Assembly (NCBI GenBank): GCA_943846595.1
Contig: OX044355.1
Span: 1,329,501-1,393,500 of the forward strand
Reading direction: 5' to 3'
DNA from: an uncultured Polaribacter sp.
GTDB lineage: Bacteria; Bacteroidota; Bacteroidia; Flavobacteriales; Flavobacteriaceae
DNA length: 64,000 bases
Position 1 is the first letter of the stretch, and every line of letters starts with the position of its first letter. Below are positions 1 through 8,828 of this stretch, in pieces. The notes under the pieces are model-generated. The model did no database searches. It saw only the letters and a list, made by a program, of their open reading frames with translations, and had not been told where the DNA came from. The position numbers and the translations under genes are program-made.

Positions 1-1035
1 TTGGAGTTTCAATCTAAAGTACTCTCGAGTCGTTTGGATTTAAAACGATTTAATCCAGCCACTGGACTTTACAACTTGACCCAATTTAGCTTGGATGATT
101 TAATGACTTTAAAAACAACCTATTTACAAGCAAAAGATCAAATTGTATTGTATACCAAGGCTGTTACTCAAAATTTAAATCCTACAGTTAAAGTTATCGG
201 AAAGGTTAATCGTCCAGGAGAGTTTGAGCTCTTGGAGGGCATGTATTTAGAAGATGCAATTCTAAGTGCAGGAGGTTTCTTAGACATCGCAGAAAAAGGC
301 TATGTGAATGTGAGTCGTTTGGACAGAAACCTTGAAAAAGGAACTTATTCAAAATTGACACTGAGCGATATCGATATTGACTATTTGTTAGGTCTTAAAA
401 AAACACCTTCAAATCCTTTCGTTTTACAAGCCTATGACGTTATTTCTGTAGTTGCTCCAATAAGAGCAAATTTTCAGCCAAAGGTCACGGTACAAGGTGA
501 GGTAAAATATCCAGGAGCTGTTTTTATAGAATCTGATAGATTTAAAATTAGTAAAATTATTGATTTAGTGGGAGGGTTCACGAATCACTATAATTTAGAA
601 AGCTCTTTTGTAAAAAGAGATAGTTTGAAATTATACTTAAATCCTAAAGGTTTAAAATTTGATTCAAACATCAACCTTCAAGATGGGGATGTTTTAGTTA
701 TTGGATCAAAACTTACATCAATTAAAACTACGGGTGCTGTTTTGAATCCAACAGCTTTTAATTGGGAAAAAGGGAAAAGAGCAAAATATTATATCAGAAA
801 ATCTGGGGGGAAACTGAAAAATATCGAATCTGTAACGGTTCAAAGGGCGAACGGTTCGTCAAAAAAAGTAAGTTTTTTTAGCAATCCAAAAATCTATCCT
901 GGATCTGTGATCAATGTCGTTGAAAAACCAGAAAGAGTAAAGGGTGACGCAAATAAGTTTATTGATGATTTTACTAGAATATTTAGTCTAATCACAGGAA
1001 CTTTAACCACTGTTCTTTTAGTGACTAAACTATAA
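1..1035 (+). CDS. Polysaccharide export protein with SLBB domains (Wza-like), 5' end cut off
   Basis: Outer-membrane or periplasmic polysaccharide export protein. Three beta-grasp SLBB-like repeats are visible: about residues 60-95 (GKVNRPGEFELLEG), 160-195 (GEVKYPGAVFIESD) and 238-272 (GAVLNPTAFNWEKG). A hydrophobic helix lies at the C-terminus (about 327-344), as in Bacteroidota Wza-like proteins that end in a membrane segment. The signal peptide and the polysaccharide export motif that should open the protein are missing, so the real start lies left of the window and the TTG at base 1 is only where the frame enters. It is followed after 4 bases by the Wzz-like gene, the usual pair at the head of capsule or O-antigen loci. 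Family assignment is firm; which polymer it exports is inferred from context. Confidence 0.88.
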   Translation: MEFQSKVLSSRLDLKRFNPATGLYNLTQFSLDDLMTLKTTYLQAKDQIVLYTKAVTQNLNPTVKVIGKVNRPGEFELLEGMYLEDAILSAGGFLDIAEKGYVNVSRLDRNLEKGTYSKLTLSDIDIDYLLGLKKTPSNPFVLQAYDVISVVAPIRANFQPKVTVQGEVKYPGAVFIESDRFKISKIIDLVGGFTNHYNLESSFVKRDSLKLYLNPKGLKFDSNINLQDGDVLVIGSKLTSIKTTGAVLNPTAFNWEKGKRAKYYIRKSGGKLKNIESVTVQRANGSSKKVSFFSNPKIYPGSVINVVEKPERVKGDANKFIDDFTRIFSLITGTLTTVLLVTKL

Positions 1036-1039
1036 AAAT

Positions 1040-2149
1040 ATGGAATCTTCAAAAAACAATCTACAAACAGAAGACCAGATAGATATCATTGCATTGTTGT
1101 CTAAGGTATGGTATCATAAAAAAAGCATTCTTAAAACGGTTGTCATTTTTGGTGTTATCGGAATTCTGGTTGCCTTGGCGACGCCCAATAAGTATACTGC
1201 TTCTTCTTTGTTTACTCCAAACTACAGTGGGAAATCTGGTGGAGCATCTGGGTTAAAAGGATTGGCCTCTTTGGCGGGAATCAATATCGGTTCTATGGAG
1301 GGAACAAAAGAGGTTTCGCCAATGCTTTATGGAAAAATTACAGAAGGGGTTACTTTTAAAAAAGCTTTGCTAGCGGCCCCTATAGAAAATATTGAAGGCG
1401 TACAAACGCTCAAAGATTATTTTATACAAAAAGAGTCGGAATTTTCAATTATAGGAACTCTAAAGGGGTATACCATTGGGCTTCCTGGTAAGGTAATTGG
1501 TTGGTTCAAGTCAGCTGAAGCACAAACGCGCTTGAATGCAGTCCCGGGGATTGAAGCCATTGCTGAGGAAGATTTTGAGTATTTTAAAGCTATTGACGGT
1601 ATATTGACCCTTTCTATTAACGATAAAGATGGATTTATAGAAATGATCGCTGTTAGTGAAAATCCAAAATTGGCTGCACAAGTCGCCAAAAACGGAGAGT
1701 TGATTTTACAAAATCAAATCATCGCTATTAAAACAAAATCCAGTTTGGAAATGTTAGGGTATTTACAAGGGGAGTATGAAGCTAAAAAAGTTCTGTTAAA
1801 CAAAGCACAAGAGCGATTGTCTACCTTTAAAGATCGTAATTTAAATATTGCTACCAATAGCTTTTCGATTCAGCAAACCCGCTTAGAGTCTGAGCTAAGA
1901 ACAGCAGGTGTTGTTTTTGACAATGTAGCCACTCAATTAGAGCAGGTAAAATTACAGGTAACCAAAGATACCCCCGTTTTTTCTATTTTAAAGCCAGTGG
2001 TATTCCCAAATGAAAAATCGGAACCAAAGCGGAGTTTAATTGTTGTGTTTTGGTTGTTTTTAGGAGCTGTTTGTAGTATTGGTTTTGTCCTTGCAAAAGC
2101 GCCTGTTCAGGATGTATTTAAAGAAATTAAAAAAGGTTCTATTTCCTGA
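1040..2149 (+). CDS. Wzz-like polysaccharide chain-length determinant / co-polymerase
   Basis: Inner-membrane protein that sets polymer length and couples synthesis to export. The topology is the family's: a short cytoplasmic N-terminus, a transmembrane helix at about 33-51, a long periplasmic region with a helical part (about 220-305), then a Pro-rich stretch (PVVFPNEKSEPKRS) leading into a second transmembrane helix at about 333-353. There is no C-terminal BY-kinase domain, so this is the Wzz type rather than a Wzc fusion. The start ATG lies 4 bases after the export gene, pointing to one transcript. No gene follows for 300 bases, so the export pair may be transcribed apart from the sugar-synthesis genes downstream. 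Confidence 0.85.
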   Translation: MESSKNNLQTEDQIDIIALLSKVWYHKKSILKTVVIFGVIGILVALATPNKYTASSLFTPNYSGKSGGASGLKGLASLAGINIGSMEGTKEVSPMLYGKITEGVTFKKALLAAPIENIEGVQTLKDYFIQKESEFSIIGTLKGYTIGLPGKVIGWFKSAEAQTRLNAVPGIEAIAEEDFEYFKAIDGILTLSINDKDGFIEMIAVSENPKLAAQVAKNGELILQNQIIAIKTKSSLEMLGYLQGEYEAKKVLLNKAQERLSTFKDRNLNIATNSFSIQQTRLESELRTAGVVFDNVATQLEQVKLQVTKDTPVFSILKPVVFPNEKSEPKRSLIVVFWLFLGAVCSIGFVLAKAPVQDVFKEIKKGSIS

Positions 2150-2450
2150 GGGATGAATCGTTTTTAGCGATCCGATTTTTCTATAAACTGTTTTTTTTAT
2201 TTGTTTTAGAAAAATAAAGCCACCCGGTTGATAATAAAATAAAAAAGTAGTTGGCCAGCTGTATAAATTAGGTGCCATTGTCTCATTTCAATTTCAATAG
2301 TTAACAATCATGTTTTTATTAAAATACAATGCTGCAGGGAGTGAGCTAAAGCCATAAAAAACTTTTTTACCTTTTAAAGAGCTGTAAAAAATAATAAAAA
2401 AGAAAACACAAATAAAAGGGACTACTGGTGGTAGTCTGAAAAAAAAAATT
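2150..2450. other. Intergenic region ahead of the sugar-synthesis operon
   Basis: A 301-base AT-rich gap without a convincing gene. Just after the Wzz stop there is only a weak imperfect hairpin around 2157-2180. The clear structure is a short hairpin at 2420-2436, listed separately, directly before the start codon of the next gene. The length and position fit a long 5' untranslated leader for the cluster. No consensus TAnnTTTG promoter box was found. Confidence 0.5.
2420..2438 (+). promoter_or_regulatory. ops/JUMPstart-like hairpin element in the leader
   Basis: GACTAC (2420-2425) and GTAGTC (2431-2436) form a perfect 6-bp stem around a 5-base loop. The 3' half gives GGTGGTAGTCTG at 2427-2438, which matches the Enterobacteria RfaH ops element GGCGGTAGCGTG at 9 of 12 positions, including the GGTAG core. 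It sits 14 bases before the first gene of the sugar operon. It is not a terminator for + strand transcription because A, not T, follows the stem. A role as a loading site for a NusG-family antiterminator (RfaH, UpxY or LoaP type) is inferred; no such gene lies inside the window. Confidence 0.4.
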
Positions 2451-2867
2451 ATGAAAGTAGGAATCACCTTTTCAACCTTTGATCTTTTTCATGCAGGGCA
2501 TGTAAAGATGCTGGAAGAAGCAAAGCGTCAGTGCGACTATTTAATTGTAGGCTTGCAGTTAGACCCTTCGTTGGATCGCCCAGAGAAAAATGGGCCTTCA
2601 CAGTCTATTATAGAACGTTATATTCAACTCAAAGGATCCAAGCATATCGATGAAATTGTGCCCTATGTCTCGGAGCAAGATTTAGAAGATATTTTGCGAT
2701 CATTTAAGATTGATGTAAGAATCATTGGCGATGAGTATAAGGAAAAAAACTTTACGGGTAGAAGCTACTGTGAAGAAAAGGGAATCGAGATCTATTATAA
2801 TTCCAGAGATCACAGATTCTCTTCGAGTGGACTTAGAAAACAAGTAAAAATAGCAGAAGATAAGTAA
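2451..2867 (+). CDS. Cytidylyltransferase-like nucleotidyltransferase (TagD-like)
   Basis: Small nucleotidyltransferase (138 aa, the usual length for TagD-type enzymes) that would join CTP or ATP to a phosphorylated alcohol or sugar. The N-terminal nucleotide-binding signature is clear: TFDLFHAGH, with HxGH at residues 14-17. The C-terminal motif, usually RTEGIST(S/T), reads RFSSSGLRKQ at about 121-130, so it keeps the Ser-rich end in altered form. Glycerol-3-phosphate cytidylyltransferase is the closest classical activity, but the substrate is unproven. The ATG follows an A-rich leader and the hairpin at 2420; ugd begins 3 bases after the stop, so this is the first gene of the sugar operon. 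Confidence 0.75.
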   Translation: MKVGITFSTFDLFHAGHVKMLEEAKRQCDYLIVGLQLDPSLDRPEKNGPSQSIIERYIQLKGSKHIDEIVPYVSEQDLEDILRSFKIDVRIIGDEYKEKNFTGRSYCEEKGIEIYYNSRDHRFSSSGLRKQVKIAEDK

Positions 2868-2870
2868 GTT

Positions 2871-4196
2871 ATGAATATTACAATTATAGGGTCAGGATAT
2901 GTTGGACTCGTCTCAGGAGCCTGTTTTGCAGAGATGGGAAACAGGGTTACTTGCGTAGACATAGATCCAATCAAGATTGAAAAATTAAATCAAGGAATCA
3001 TTCCTATTTTTGAACCGGGTTTAGAGACGATGGTTTTGAAAAATGTAAAGAATAAAAACCTATTTTTTACAACAGCCTTATCCGAAGCGTTACAAAATTC
3101 TGAGATAGCATTTATAGCCGTTGGAACTCCGATGGGAGATGACGGTTCTGCCGATCTACAATATGTATTGGCTGTAGCCAAGTCCATAGGTCAATCGATG
3201 CAAAAAAGATTGATAGTTGTTGATAAATCTACGGTACCTGTTGGGACAGCAGATAAAGTAAAAGCTATGATTCAAAAGGAGTTAGATCTAAGAAATTCCG
3301 ATTTACAGTTTGATATGGTCTCGAATCCTGAGTTTTTAAAAGAAGGAGCAGCAATAGCAGATTTCATGAAGCCTGATCGTGTAGTAATCGGAGCAGATTC
3401 TGAGATTGCATTTAAAAAAATGAAGGAATTATATAGTCCTTTTTTTAGATCTCATGATCGTTTTATCACCATGGACATTCGTTCTGCTGAAATGACCAAA
3501 TATGCTGCGAATGCCATGTTGGCTACCAAAATATCATTTATGAACGAAATTGCCAACATCTGTGAAAAGATAGGAGCTGATGCCAATCAGGTACGCATTG
3601 GAATTGGTTCGGATCGGCGTATTGGATACAGTTTTATATATCCTGGTGCTGGTTATGGTGGTTCTTGTTTTCCAAAAGATGTAAAAGCTCTTACAAAAAT
3701 AGCCAATAAAAATGGCTATACTGCGCAACTGATCACCGCGGTTGAGGAGGTAAATGATGCACAGAAATTAGTGATCGCTCAGAAAATTGTAGCCCGTTTT
3801 GGAGAAGATTTAACGGGCTTTACTTTTGGTATTTGGGGTTTGGCTTTTAAGCCAGGAACCAATGATATGCGAGAAGCTCCAGCCATTTATGTAATCAAAG
3901 AATTAGTAAGTAGGGGCGCAAAAATAAAGGCTTATGATCCTAAAGCAGTGCGTGAGGCCAAAGCACATTATCTAAAAGGAGTACAAAATATTACTTATGT
4001 AGCATCGAAATATGAGGTTTTAAATAACTCGAATGCATTGGTATTACTTACGGAGTGGAAAGAATTTCGTTCGCCTGATTTTGAGGAAATAAAAGCGCAA
4101 TTGAAAACGCCTGTTATTTTTGATGGTCGAAATCAATACAATACATTTAACTTAGAAGAAAAAGGATTCGAATATTATCAAATTGGAAAAAAGTAA
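2871..4196 (+). CDS. ugd: UDP-glucose 6-dehydrogenase
   Basis: Makes UDP-glucuronate from UDP-glucose with two NAD+. At 441 aa it has the family length. The N-terminal Rossmann motif GSGYVGL begins at residue 7. The active-site loop GAGYGGSCFPKD carries the catalytic Cys266. A C-terminal UDP-binding domain starts after residue ~310 (FGIWGLAFKPGTNDMREAP). The next gene starts directly after the stop codon, so supply of UDP-glucuronate to the following 4-epimerase is likely. UDP-ManNAc dehydrogenases share the fold, but the overall motifs are Ugd-like. Confidence 0.92.
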   Translation: MNITIIGSGYVGLVSGACFAEMGNRVTCVDIDPIKIEKLNQGIIPIFEPGLETMVLKNVKNKNLFFTTALSEALQNSEIAFIAVGTPMGDDGSADLQYVLAVAKSIGQSMQKRLIVVDKSTVPVGTADKVKAMIQKELDLRNSDLQFDMVSNPEFLKEGAAIADFMKPDRVVIGADSEIAFKKMKELYSPFFRSHDRFITMDIRSAEMTKYAANAMLATKISFMNEIANICEKIGADANQVRIGIGSDRRIGYSFIYPGAGYGGSCFPKDVKALTKIANKNGYTAQLITAVEEVNDAQKLVIAQKIVARFGEDLTGFTFGIWGLAFKPGTNDMREAPAIYVIKELVSRGAKIKAYDPKAVREAKAHYLKGVQNITYVASKYEVLNNSNALVLLTEWKEFRSPDFEEIKAQLKTPVIFDGRNQYNTFNLEEKGFEYYQIGKK

Positions 4197-5204
4197 ATGA
4201 AAATATTAGTTACTGGCGCAGCTGGATTTATTGGATTTCATACTTGTTTAAAATTAGTGCGTCAAGGTCACGAAGTTTATGGTATTGATAACATTAATGA
4301 TTATTATGATCCTAAACTAAAGTTTGATCGTTTAAACGAATTAGGGTTTAGCGAAGTTGAATCAAAACTCTTTAAAAATGAAGTTCAAAGTGCTAAATTC
4401 AATTCTTTACGATTTTCTAGAATAGATCTAGTTGATCATGAAAGTATTGATAATTTATTTAATCAAGAGCAATTTGAAGTAGTTTGTAATCTAGCCGCTC
4501 AGGCGGGTGTTCGATATTCTATAGAAAATCCAAAAGCGTATATTGATAGTAACATCTCAGGGTTTTTAAATATTCTTGAAGGATGTCGAAATCATAAAGT
4601 AAAACATTTGGTGTATGCTAGTAGTTCTAGCGTATATGGAGAGAATAAAAAAGTACCTTTTGAAACTACTGATAATGTAGACCACCCAATTAGTTTATAT
4701 GCTGCTACAAAAAAGAGCAATGAATTAATGGCCCATACCTATGGACATTTATATGGTTTTAAAACCACAGGATTACGTTTTTTTACCGTATATGGCCCTT
4801 GGGGAAGACCAGACATGGCTTATTATCTATTTGCAGAAGCAATTTCAAATGATACATCTATTAAGGTGTTTAATAATGGTCAAATGGAGCGTGATTTTAC
4901 CTACATAGATGATATTGTAAATGGTGTGACTAAGATCATTGAAAAGAATATTGATTCAAGAGAGCATTATAAAATATATAACATAGGTAATAATAAAACT
5001 GAAAGTTTACACGACTTCATCATAACTATTGAACAAGCACTTGGCAAGGAGGCAATTAAAGAAATGCACCCAATGCAACAAGGAGATGTTCCAAGAACAT
5101 TTGCAGATATTCGCAAACTAATAGATGATTATGGATACAGTCCAAATACGGATATTAAATCTGGGATTCAAAAATTTATTAATTGGTACAAATACAAAAA
5201 TTAA
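4197..5204 (+). CDS. NAD-dependent epimerase, UDP-glucuronate 4-epimerase-like
   Basis: Extended short-chain dehydrogenase (335 aa) with GAAGFIGFH at the N-terminus and the catalytic Tyr168-x3-Lys172 in LYAATKKS. The segment DNINDYYDPKLK after the first beta-alpha unit is typical of UDP-glucuronate 4-epimerases (GAE family), which turn UDP-GlcA into UDP-GalA. It abuts ugd with no gap, which agrees with that role. A UDP-GlcNAc epimerase activity cannot be excluded from sequence alone. A 61-base AT-only gap separates it from pseB. Confidence 0.85.
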   Translation: MKILVTGAAGFIGFHTCLKLVRQGHEVYGIDNINDYYDPKLKFDRLNELGFSEVESKLFKNEVQSAKFNSLRFSRIDLVDHESIDNLFNQEQFEVVCNLAAQAGVRYSIENPKAYIDSNISGFLNILEGCRNHKVKHLVYASSSSVYGENKKVPFETTDNVDHPISLYAATKKSNELMAHTYGHLYGFKTTGLRFFTVYGPWGRPDMAYYLFAEAISNDTSIKVFNNGQMERDFTYIDDIVNGVTKIIEKNIDSREHYKIYNIGNNKTESLHDFIITIEQALGKEAIKEMHPMQQGDVPRTFADIRKLIDDYGYSPNTDIKSGIQKFINWYKYKN

Positions 5205-5265
5205 AAAAAGAGTTTTAATAAAATAAATAGTAATTTAAAATTTTAATTACAATAAATAGACTAGA

Positions 5266-6297
5266 ATGTTAAATTTAAACGGAAAATCAATTTTAATAAC
5301 AGGAGGCACTGGTTCTTTTGGTAAAATGTTTACAAAATTAATTTTAGATAGAAACCCTGATGTGAAGAAGTTAGTAATTTTGTCTAGAGACGAACAGAAG
5401 CATTTTCAGATGGCGCAAGAGTTTCCTGAAGATAAATATCCTGCAATGAGATATTTTATTGGAGATGTAAGAGATAAATCAAGACTAAAAAGAGCTTTTG
5501 AAGGGATTGATATTGTGATTCATGCAGCTGCAATGAAGCATGTACATTTAGCTGAATACAATCCCATGGAATGTGTTAAAACGAATATTAATGGGGCAGA
5601 AAATGTAATTGATGCAGCATTAGAATCTGGGGTCAAACATGTTGTTGCTTTATCAACGGACAAAGCTGCTGCTCCAATAAATTTATATGGTGCTACAAAA
5701 TTAACTTCGGATAAATTATTTGTAGCAGCTAATAATATGAAGGGTAAAAGAGATATTCGTTTTTCTGTTGTTCGATATGGAAATGTTATGGGGTCTAATG
5801 GTTCAGTTATGCCATTTTTCTTAAATAAAAAGAACAATGGAGAAAAGTTTCTTCCTATTACAGACGATCAAATGACTCGTTTTAATATTTCTTTACAAGA
5901 TGGATGTGAAATGGTTTTTTATGCTATAGAAAAAGCCTGGGGAGGAGAGGTGTTTGTTCCAAAAATTCCATCATACAAGATTTCTGACGTAGCAACTGCT
6001 ATAGCACCAGAATTGAAGCAAAAAATAGTAGGAATTCGTCCTGGAGAAAAATTACATGAGGAGATGATAACGTCTTCAGATTCTTATAATACAGTTGATC
6101 TAGGTAATTATTATGCAATACTTCCTCAAAAGTCTCCATATTCGAAATATTCAAAAGAAGATTATAAATTTTCTTTTAATGGTTTAGATGTACCTAGCGG
6201 TTTTTCATACAATTCAGGAAATAATTCTGAGTGGGAAACTATAGAATCTTTACGAGAATTGGTAAAAATCCATGTAGATCCTAATTTTAAAGCTTAA
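5266..6297 (+). CDS. pseB: UDP-N-acetylglucosamine 4,6-dehydratase (inverting)
   Basis: First step of pseudaminic-type nonulosonate synthesis: UDP-GlcNAc to UDP-2-acetamido-2,6-dideoxy-beta-L-arabino-hexos-4-ulose. A soluble 343-aa protein with the glycine motif TGGTGSFG at 12-19, a Thr-Asp-Lys triplet in ALSTDKAAAP, and Tyr141-x3-Lys145 in NLYGATKL. The short length and the lack of N-terminal membrane helices separate it from the long retaining PglF/WbpM enzymes. The next gene, pseC, starts at the last base of the stop codon (TAATG), the expected partner. Confidence 0.93.
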   Translation: MLNLNGKSILITGGTGSFGKMFTKLILDRNPDVKKLVILSRDEQKHFQMAQEFPEDKYPAMRYFIGDVRDKSRLKRAFEGIDIVIHAAAMKHVHLAEYNPMECVKTNINGAENVIDAALESGVKHVVALSTDKAAAPINLYGATKLTSDKLFVAANNMKGKRDIRFSVVRYGNVMGSNGSVMPFFLNKKNNGEKFLPITDDQMTRFNISLQDGCEMVFYAIEKAWGGEVFVPKIPSYKISDVATAIAPELKQKIVGIRPGEKLHEEMITSSDSYNTVDLGNYYAILPQKSPYSKYSKEDYKFSFNGLDVPSGFSYNSGNNSEWETIESLRELVKIHVDPNFKA

Positions 6298-7439
6298 TGA
6301 AAAAGATACCCTACGGTAGACAAAACATAGATCAAAATGATATTGATGCAGTAGTATCAACTTTACAATCTGATTATCTTACTCAGGGGCCTAAAGTTAG
6401 AGAATTTGAATCTAAATTTGCAGAATATGTAGGAGCTAATTATTCTGTAGCAGTTAATAATGCTACCTCGGGATTGCATCTCTCTGTATTGGCTTTAAAT
6501 CTTTCCAAGGGTGATCGAGTTATTACCACCCCTATTACTTTTGCCGCTTCAGCAAACTGTGTTCGATACGCAGGCGGTGAAGTTTGGTTTGCAGATATTG
6601 ATCCAAATACGTATCTATTAGATATTAATTCTGTAAAAGAATTGATCGAATCAAAGCCAAAAGGTTTTTTTAAAGGAATAATCCCAGTTGACTTTGCTGG
6701 TTTACCCGTAAATATGGAAAAATTCAGAGCCTTAGCAGACGCTCATGATCTTTGGATAATAGAAGATGCTTGTCATGCCCCTGGTGGATATTTTATAGAT
6801 AGTAAATCAGAAAAGAACTTTTGTGGTAATGGAAATTATGCAGACATTGGGGTTTTTTCTTTTCACCCTGTAAAGCATATTGCTTGTGGTGAGGGAGGTA
6901 TGCTTACTACCAATTCAAAAGCATTGTACGAAAAATTGCTGCTGCTAAGAACTCATGGAATTACCAAAGAAAATATGGAAGAAAACCATGGGAACTGGTA
7001 TTATGAAATGATAGCACTTGGCTTTAATTATAGGCTTACGGACTTCCAATCTGCACTGGGAATTACTCAATTGGCAAAAAATAATAAAGGAGTAGCGCGA
7101 AGAAATGAAATCGCCTCAACTTATAAAAAGGCTTTTGAAGGAAAAATAAAATTTCAAGACTTACCTGCCAGGACTTATAATGCCCATCATCTCTTTATTA
7201 TAGAGGTTGAAAACAGAAAAGAACTGTATGACTTCCTGCACTCTAAAGGGATTTTAGCACAAATTCATTACGTGCCCGTGCACACCATGCCGTATTATAA
7301 AAACATTGGGTATGAAGGTTCAGATTTGATTAATGCAGAAAACTACTATGCAAATTGTATTAGTTTACCGATGTACCCAACTTTAAATGATAAAGAACAA
7401 GAATTTGTTATTGAAAAAATTTTAATGTGTTTAAAATGA
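6297..7439 (+). CDS. pseC: UDP-4-keto-6-deoxy-sugar 4-aminotransferase
   Basis: PLP enzyme of the DegT/DnrJ/EryC1 family (380 aa) that aminates the PseB product at C4. The PLP-binding lysine is Lys193 in SFHPVKHIACGEGG, and the cofactor Asp lies in IIEDACHAPGG. Motifs and length match PseC. It overlaps pseB by one base at the start and the following acetyltransferase at the end (ATGA), showing translational coupling. Confidence 0.93.
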   Translation: MKKIPYGRQNIDQNDIDAVVSTLQSDYLTQGPKVREFESKFAEYVGANYSVAVNNATSGLHLSVLALNLSKGDRVITTPITFAASANCVRYAGGEVWFADIDPNTYLLDINSVKELIESKPKGFFKGIIPVDFAGLPVNMEKFRALADAHDLWIIEDACHAPGGYFIDSKSEKNFCGNGNYADIGVFSFHPVKHIACGEGGMLTTNSKALYEKLLLLRTHGITKENMEENHGNWYYEMIALGFNYRLTDFQSALGITQLAKNNKGVARRNEIASTYKKAFEGKIKFQDLPARTYNAHHLFIIEVENRKELYDFLHSKGILAQIHYVPVHTMPYYKNIGYEGSDLINAENYYANCISLPMYPTLNDKEQEFVIEKILMCLK

Positions 7440-7969
7440 AAGCAGTAGAATTAGAGTCTGAAAGACTTTTTTTAAAGCCACTCTCTCAAAAGCATCTTTC
7501 ATTGGCTTATGTAAACTGGCTTAATGACATCGAGGTTAATACATATCTAGAATCTGGTGGAAACTATACGCTTCAACTTTTGGCAGATTTTTTAAAAGAA
7601 CAAGAACAAAAAGATATTTTATTTTGGGCTATTCATTTAAAAAATTCTAATAAACATATCGGAAATATTAAAATAGACCCCATAAATTATGAACAGAGTT
7701 CTGGAGAATTCGGTATTTTAATGGGAGATAAGGAAAATTGGGGGAAAGGTTTTGCAAATGAAGCTTCAAATCGAATAATAAAATACTGTTTTGAACAACT
7801 TAAATTAACTAAAATTACTTTAGGTGTTATTGAAAATAATATAAAAGCAGTTTCTTTGTATCACAAAATCGGATTTATTACCACCGAAAAAAATGAAAAT
7901 GTAGGTGTCTACAATAATAAATTAAGTAACTCTTTAAGAATGTCTCTAGATGTCAGAAACTTTAAATAG
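7436..7969 (+). CDS. GNAT N-acetyltransferase (RimJ-like, first of two in the cluster)
   Basis: Acetyl-CoA-dependent N-acetyltransferase of about 177 aa. The fold is shown by the start LESERLFLKPLS, the WLNDIEVNTYLE segment, the acetyl-CoA loop around NWGKGFANEA and the C-terminal NIKAVSLYHKIGF. The ATG at 7436 is preferred over one three codons upstream because it forms an ATGA overlap with the pseC stop. Its place right after pseC makes it the natural candidate for the PseH step (4-N-acetylation), but a second GNAT at 10897 competes for that role. Its end overlaps the next gene by 20 bases. Confidence 0.8.
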   Translation: MKAVELESERLFLKPLSQKHLSLAYVNWLNDIEVNTYLESGGNYTLQLLADFLKEQEQKDILFWAIHLKNSNKHIGNIKIDPINYEQSSGEFGILMGDKENWGKGFANEASNRIIKYCFEQLKLTKITLGVIENNIKAVSLYHKIGFITTEKNENVGVYNNKLSNSLRMSLDVRNFK

Positions 7970-8828
7970 CAAATTTATTCTAGGTACTGTCCAAATGGGA
8001 TTACCTTATGGCATTAATAATACCAAAGGAAAAGTATCCTTAGATGATAGTCTCGAAATTTTAGGACATGCTTTTGATAACGGTATAAGAATTTTAGATT
8101 CTGCCGAAGCTTATGGAAATGCACATGAAATAATTGGGAAATTCCATAACAAATATCCTCATAAAATATTTAAGGTAATTACAAAATTGCCCAATAGAAA
8201 GAATGTTGATATTTTAGTTAAAGTAGAAGATTACTTAAAAGAGTTGAATTTAAATCAACTAGAAACTTTAATGTTTCATAGCTATGATAGTTATCAAAAT
8301 AATATTGAAAATTTTAATATTTTAAACAAACTAAAATCAGAAAAAAAAATTAAAAGTATAGGAGTCTCTGTCTATACGAATGATGAAATAGAGAAAGTAA
8401 TATTAAATGACAATATAGATATTATTCAACTCCCTTTTAATCTTTTTGATAATACCAATTTGAGAAGTGATATTTTAATGAAGGCAAAATCTAAAGGAAA
8501 AATCATTCATACAAGATCGGCACTTTTACAAGGATTATTTTTTAAAGATCTGAATGATACTGATAATATAGTGCAAAAATTAAAAAAAGAATTAGCACTT
8601 ATCTCTGAAATTTCGAGAAAGGAGAACACCTCCATTTCAGCATTAGCTTTAGGTTATTGTTTACTCCAAAAAACAATTGACAATGTTCTTATTGGTGTAG
8701 ATTCTTTAAATCAACTAAAAGATAATATTAAATCTATTCATCATAAAATAATGCCTCAAACTATTGAGCATATTAATACAATTAAAATTAAAAATTTAGA
8801 TCTGTTAAATCCATCTTTATGGAAATAA
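7950..8828 (+). CDS. Aldo/keto reductase
   Basis: NADPH-dependent oxidoreductase with an (alpha/beta)8 barrel. Visible family landmarks are FILGTVQMGLPYG near the N-terminus, the catalytic Asp and Tyr region ILDSAEAYGNAHE (DxAxxYG), the catalytic Lys in KVITKLP, MFHSYDSY in place of the usual LxHxP, and the late NVLIGVDSLNQLKDN cofactor region. At 292 aa it is of normal length. It overlaps both neighbours by a few bases, so it is translationally coupled to them. It is not part of the classical pseudaminate route; it probably reduces a keto group on the nonulosonate precursor or on an acyl side chain. The substrate is unknown. Confidence 0.85.
   Translation: MSETLNSKFILGTVQMGLPYGINNTKGKVSLDDSLEILGHAFDNGIRILDSAEAYGNAHEIIGKFHNKYPHKIFKVITKLPNRKNVDILVKVEDYLKELNLNQLETLMFHSYDSYQNNIENFNILNKLKSEKKIKSIGVSVYTNDEIEKVILNDNIDIIQLPFNLFDNTNLRSDILMKAKSKGKIIHTRSALLQGLFFKDLNDTDNIVQKLKKELALISEISRKENTSISALALGYCLLQKTIDNVLIGVDSLNQLKDNIKSIHHKIMPQTIEHINTIKIKNLDLLNPSLWK

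Noticed and set aside
2157..2180. Weak hairpin after the Wzz gene as terminator
   Set aside because: Stem of about 4 bp with mismatches; not strong enough to call.
5205..5265. AT-only inverted repeat GTAATT/AATTAC before pseB
   Set aside because: Made only of A and T with no T-run after it; expected by chance in such AT-rich DNA.
5520..5837. Minus-strand open frame of 105 codons inside pseB
   Set aside because: Antisense to a clear enzyme gene, no start context and no family match.
6304..6320. Second ops-like GGTAG near the start of pseC
   Set aside because: It encodes the conserved IPYGRQ start of PseC and has no stem.
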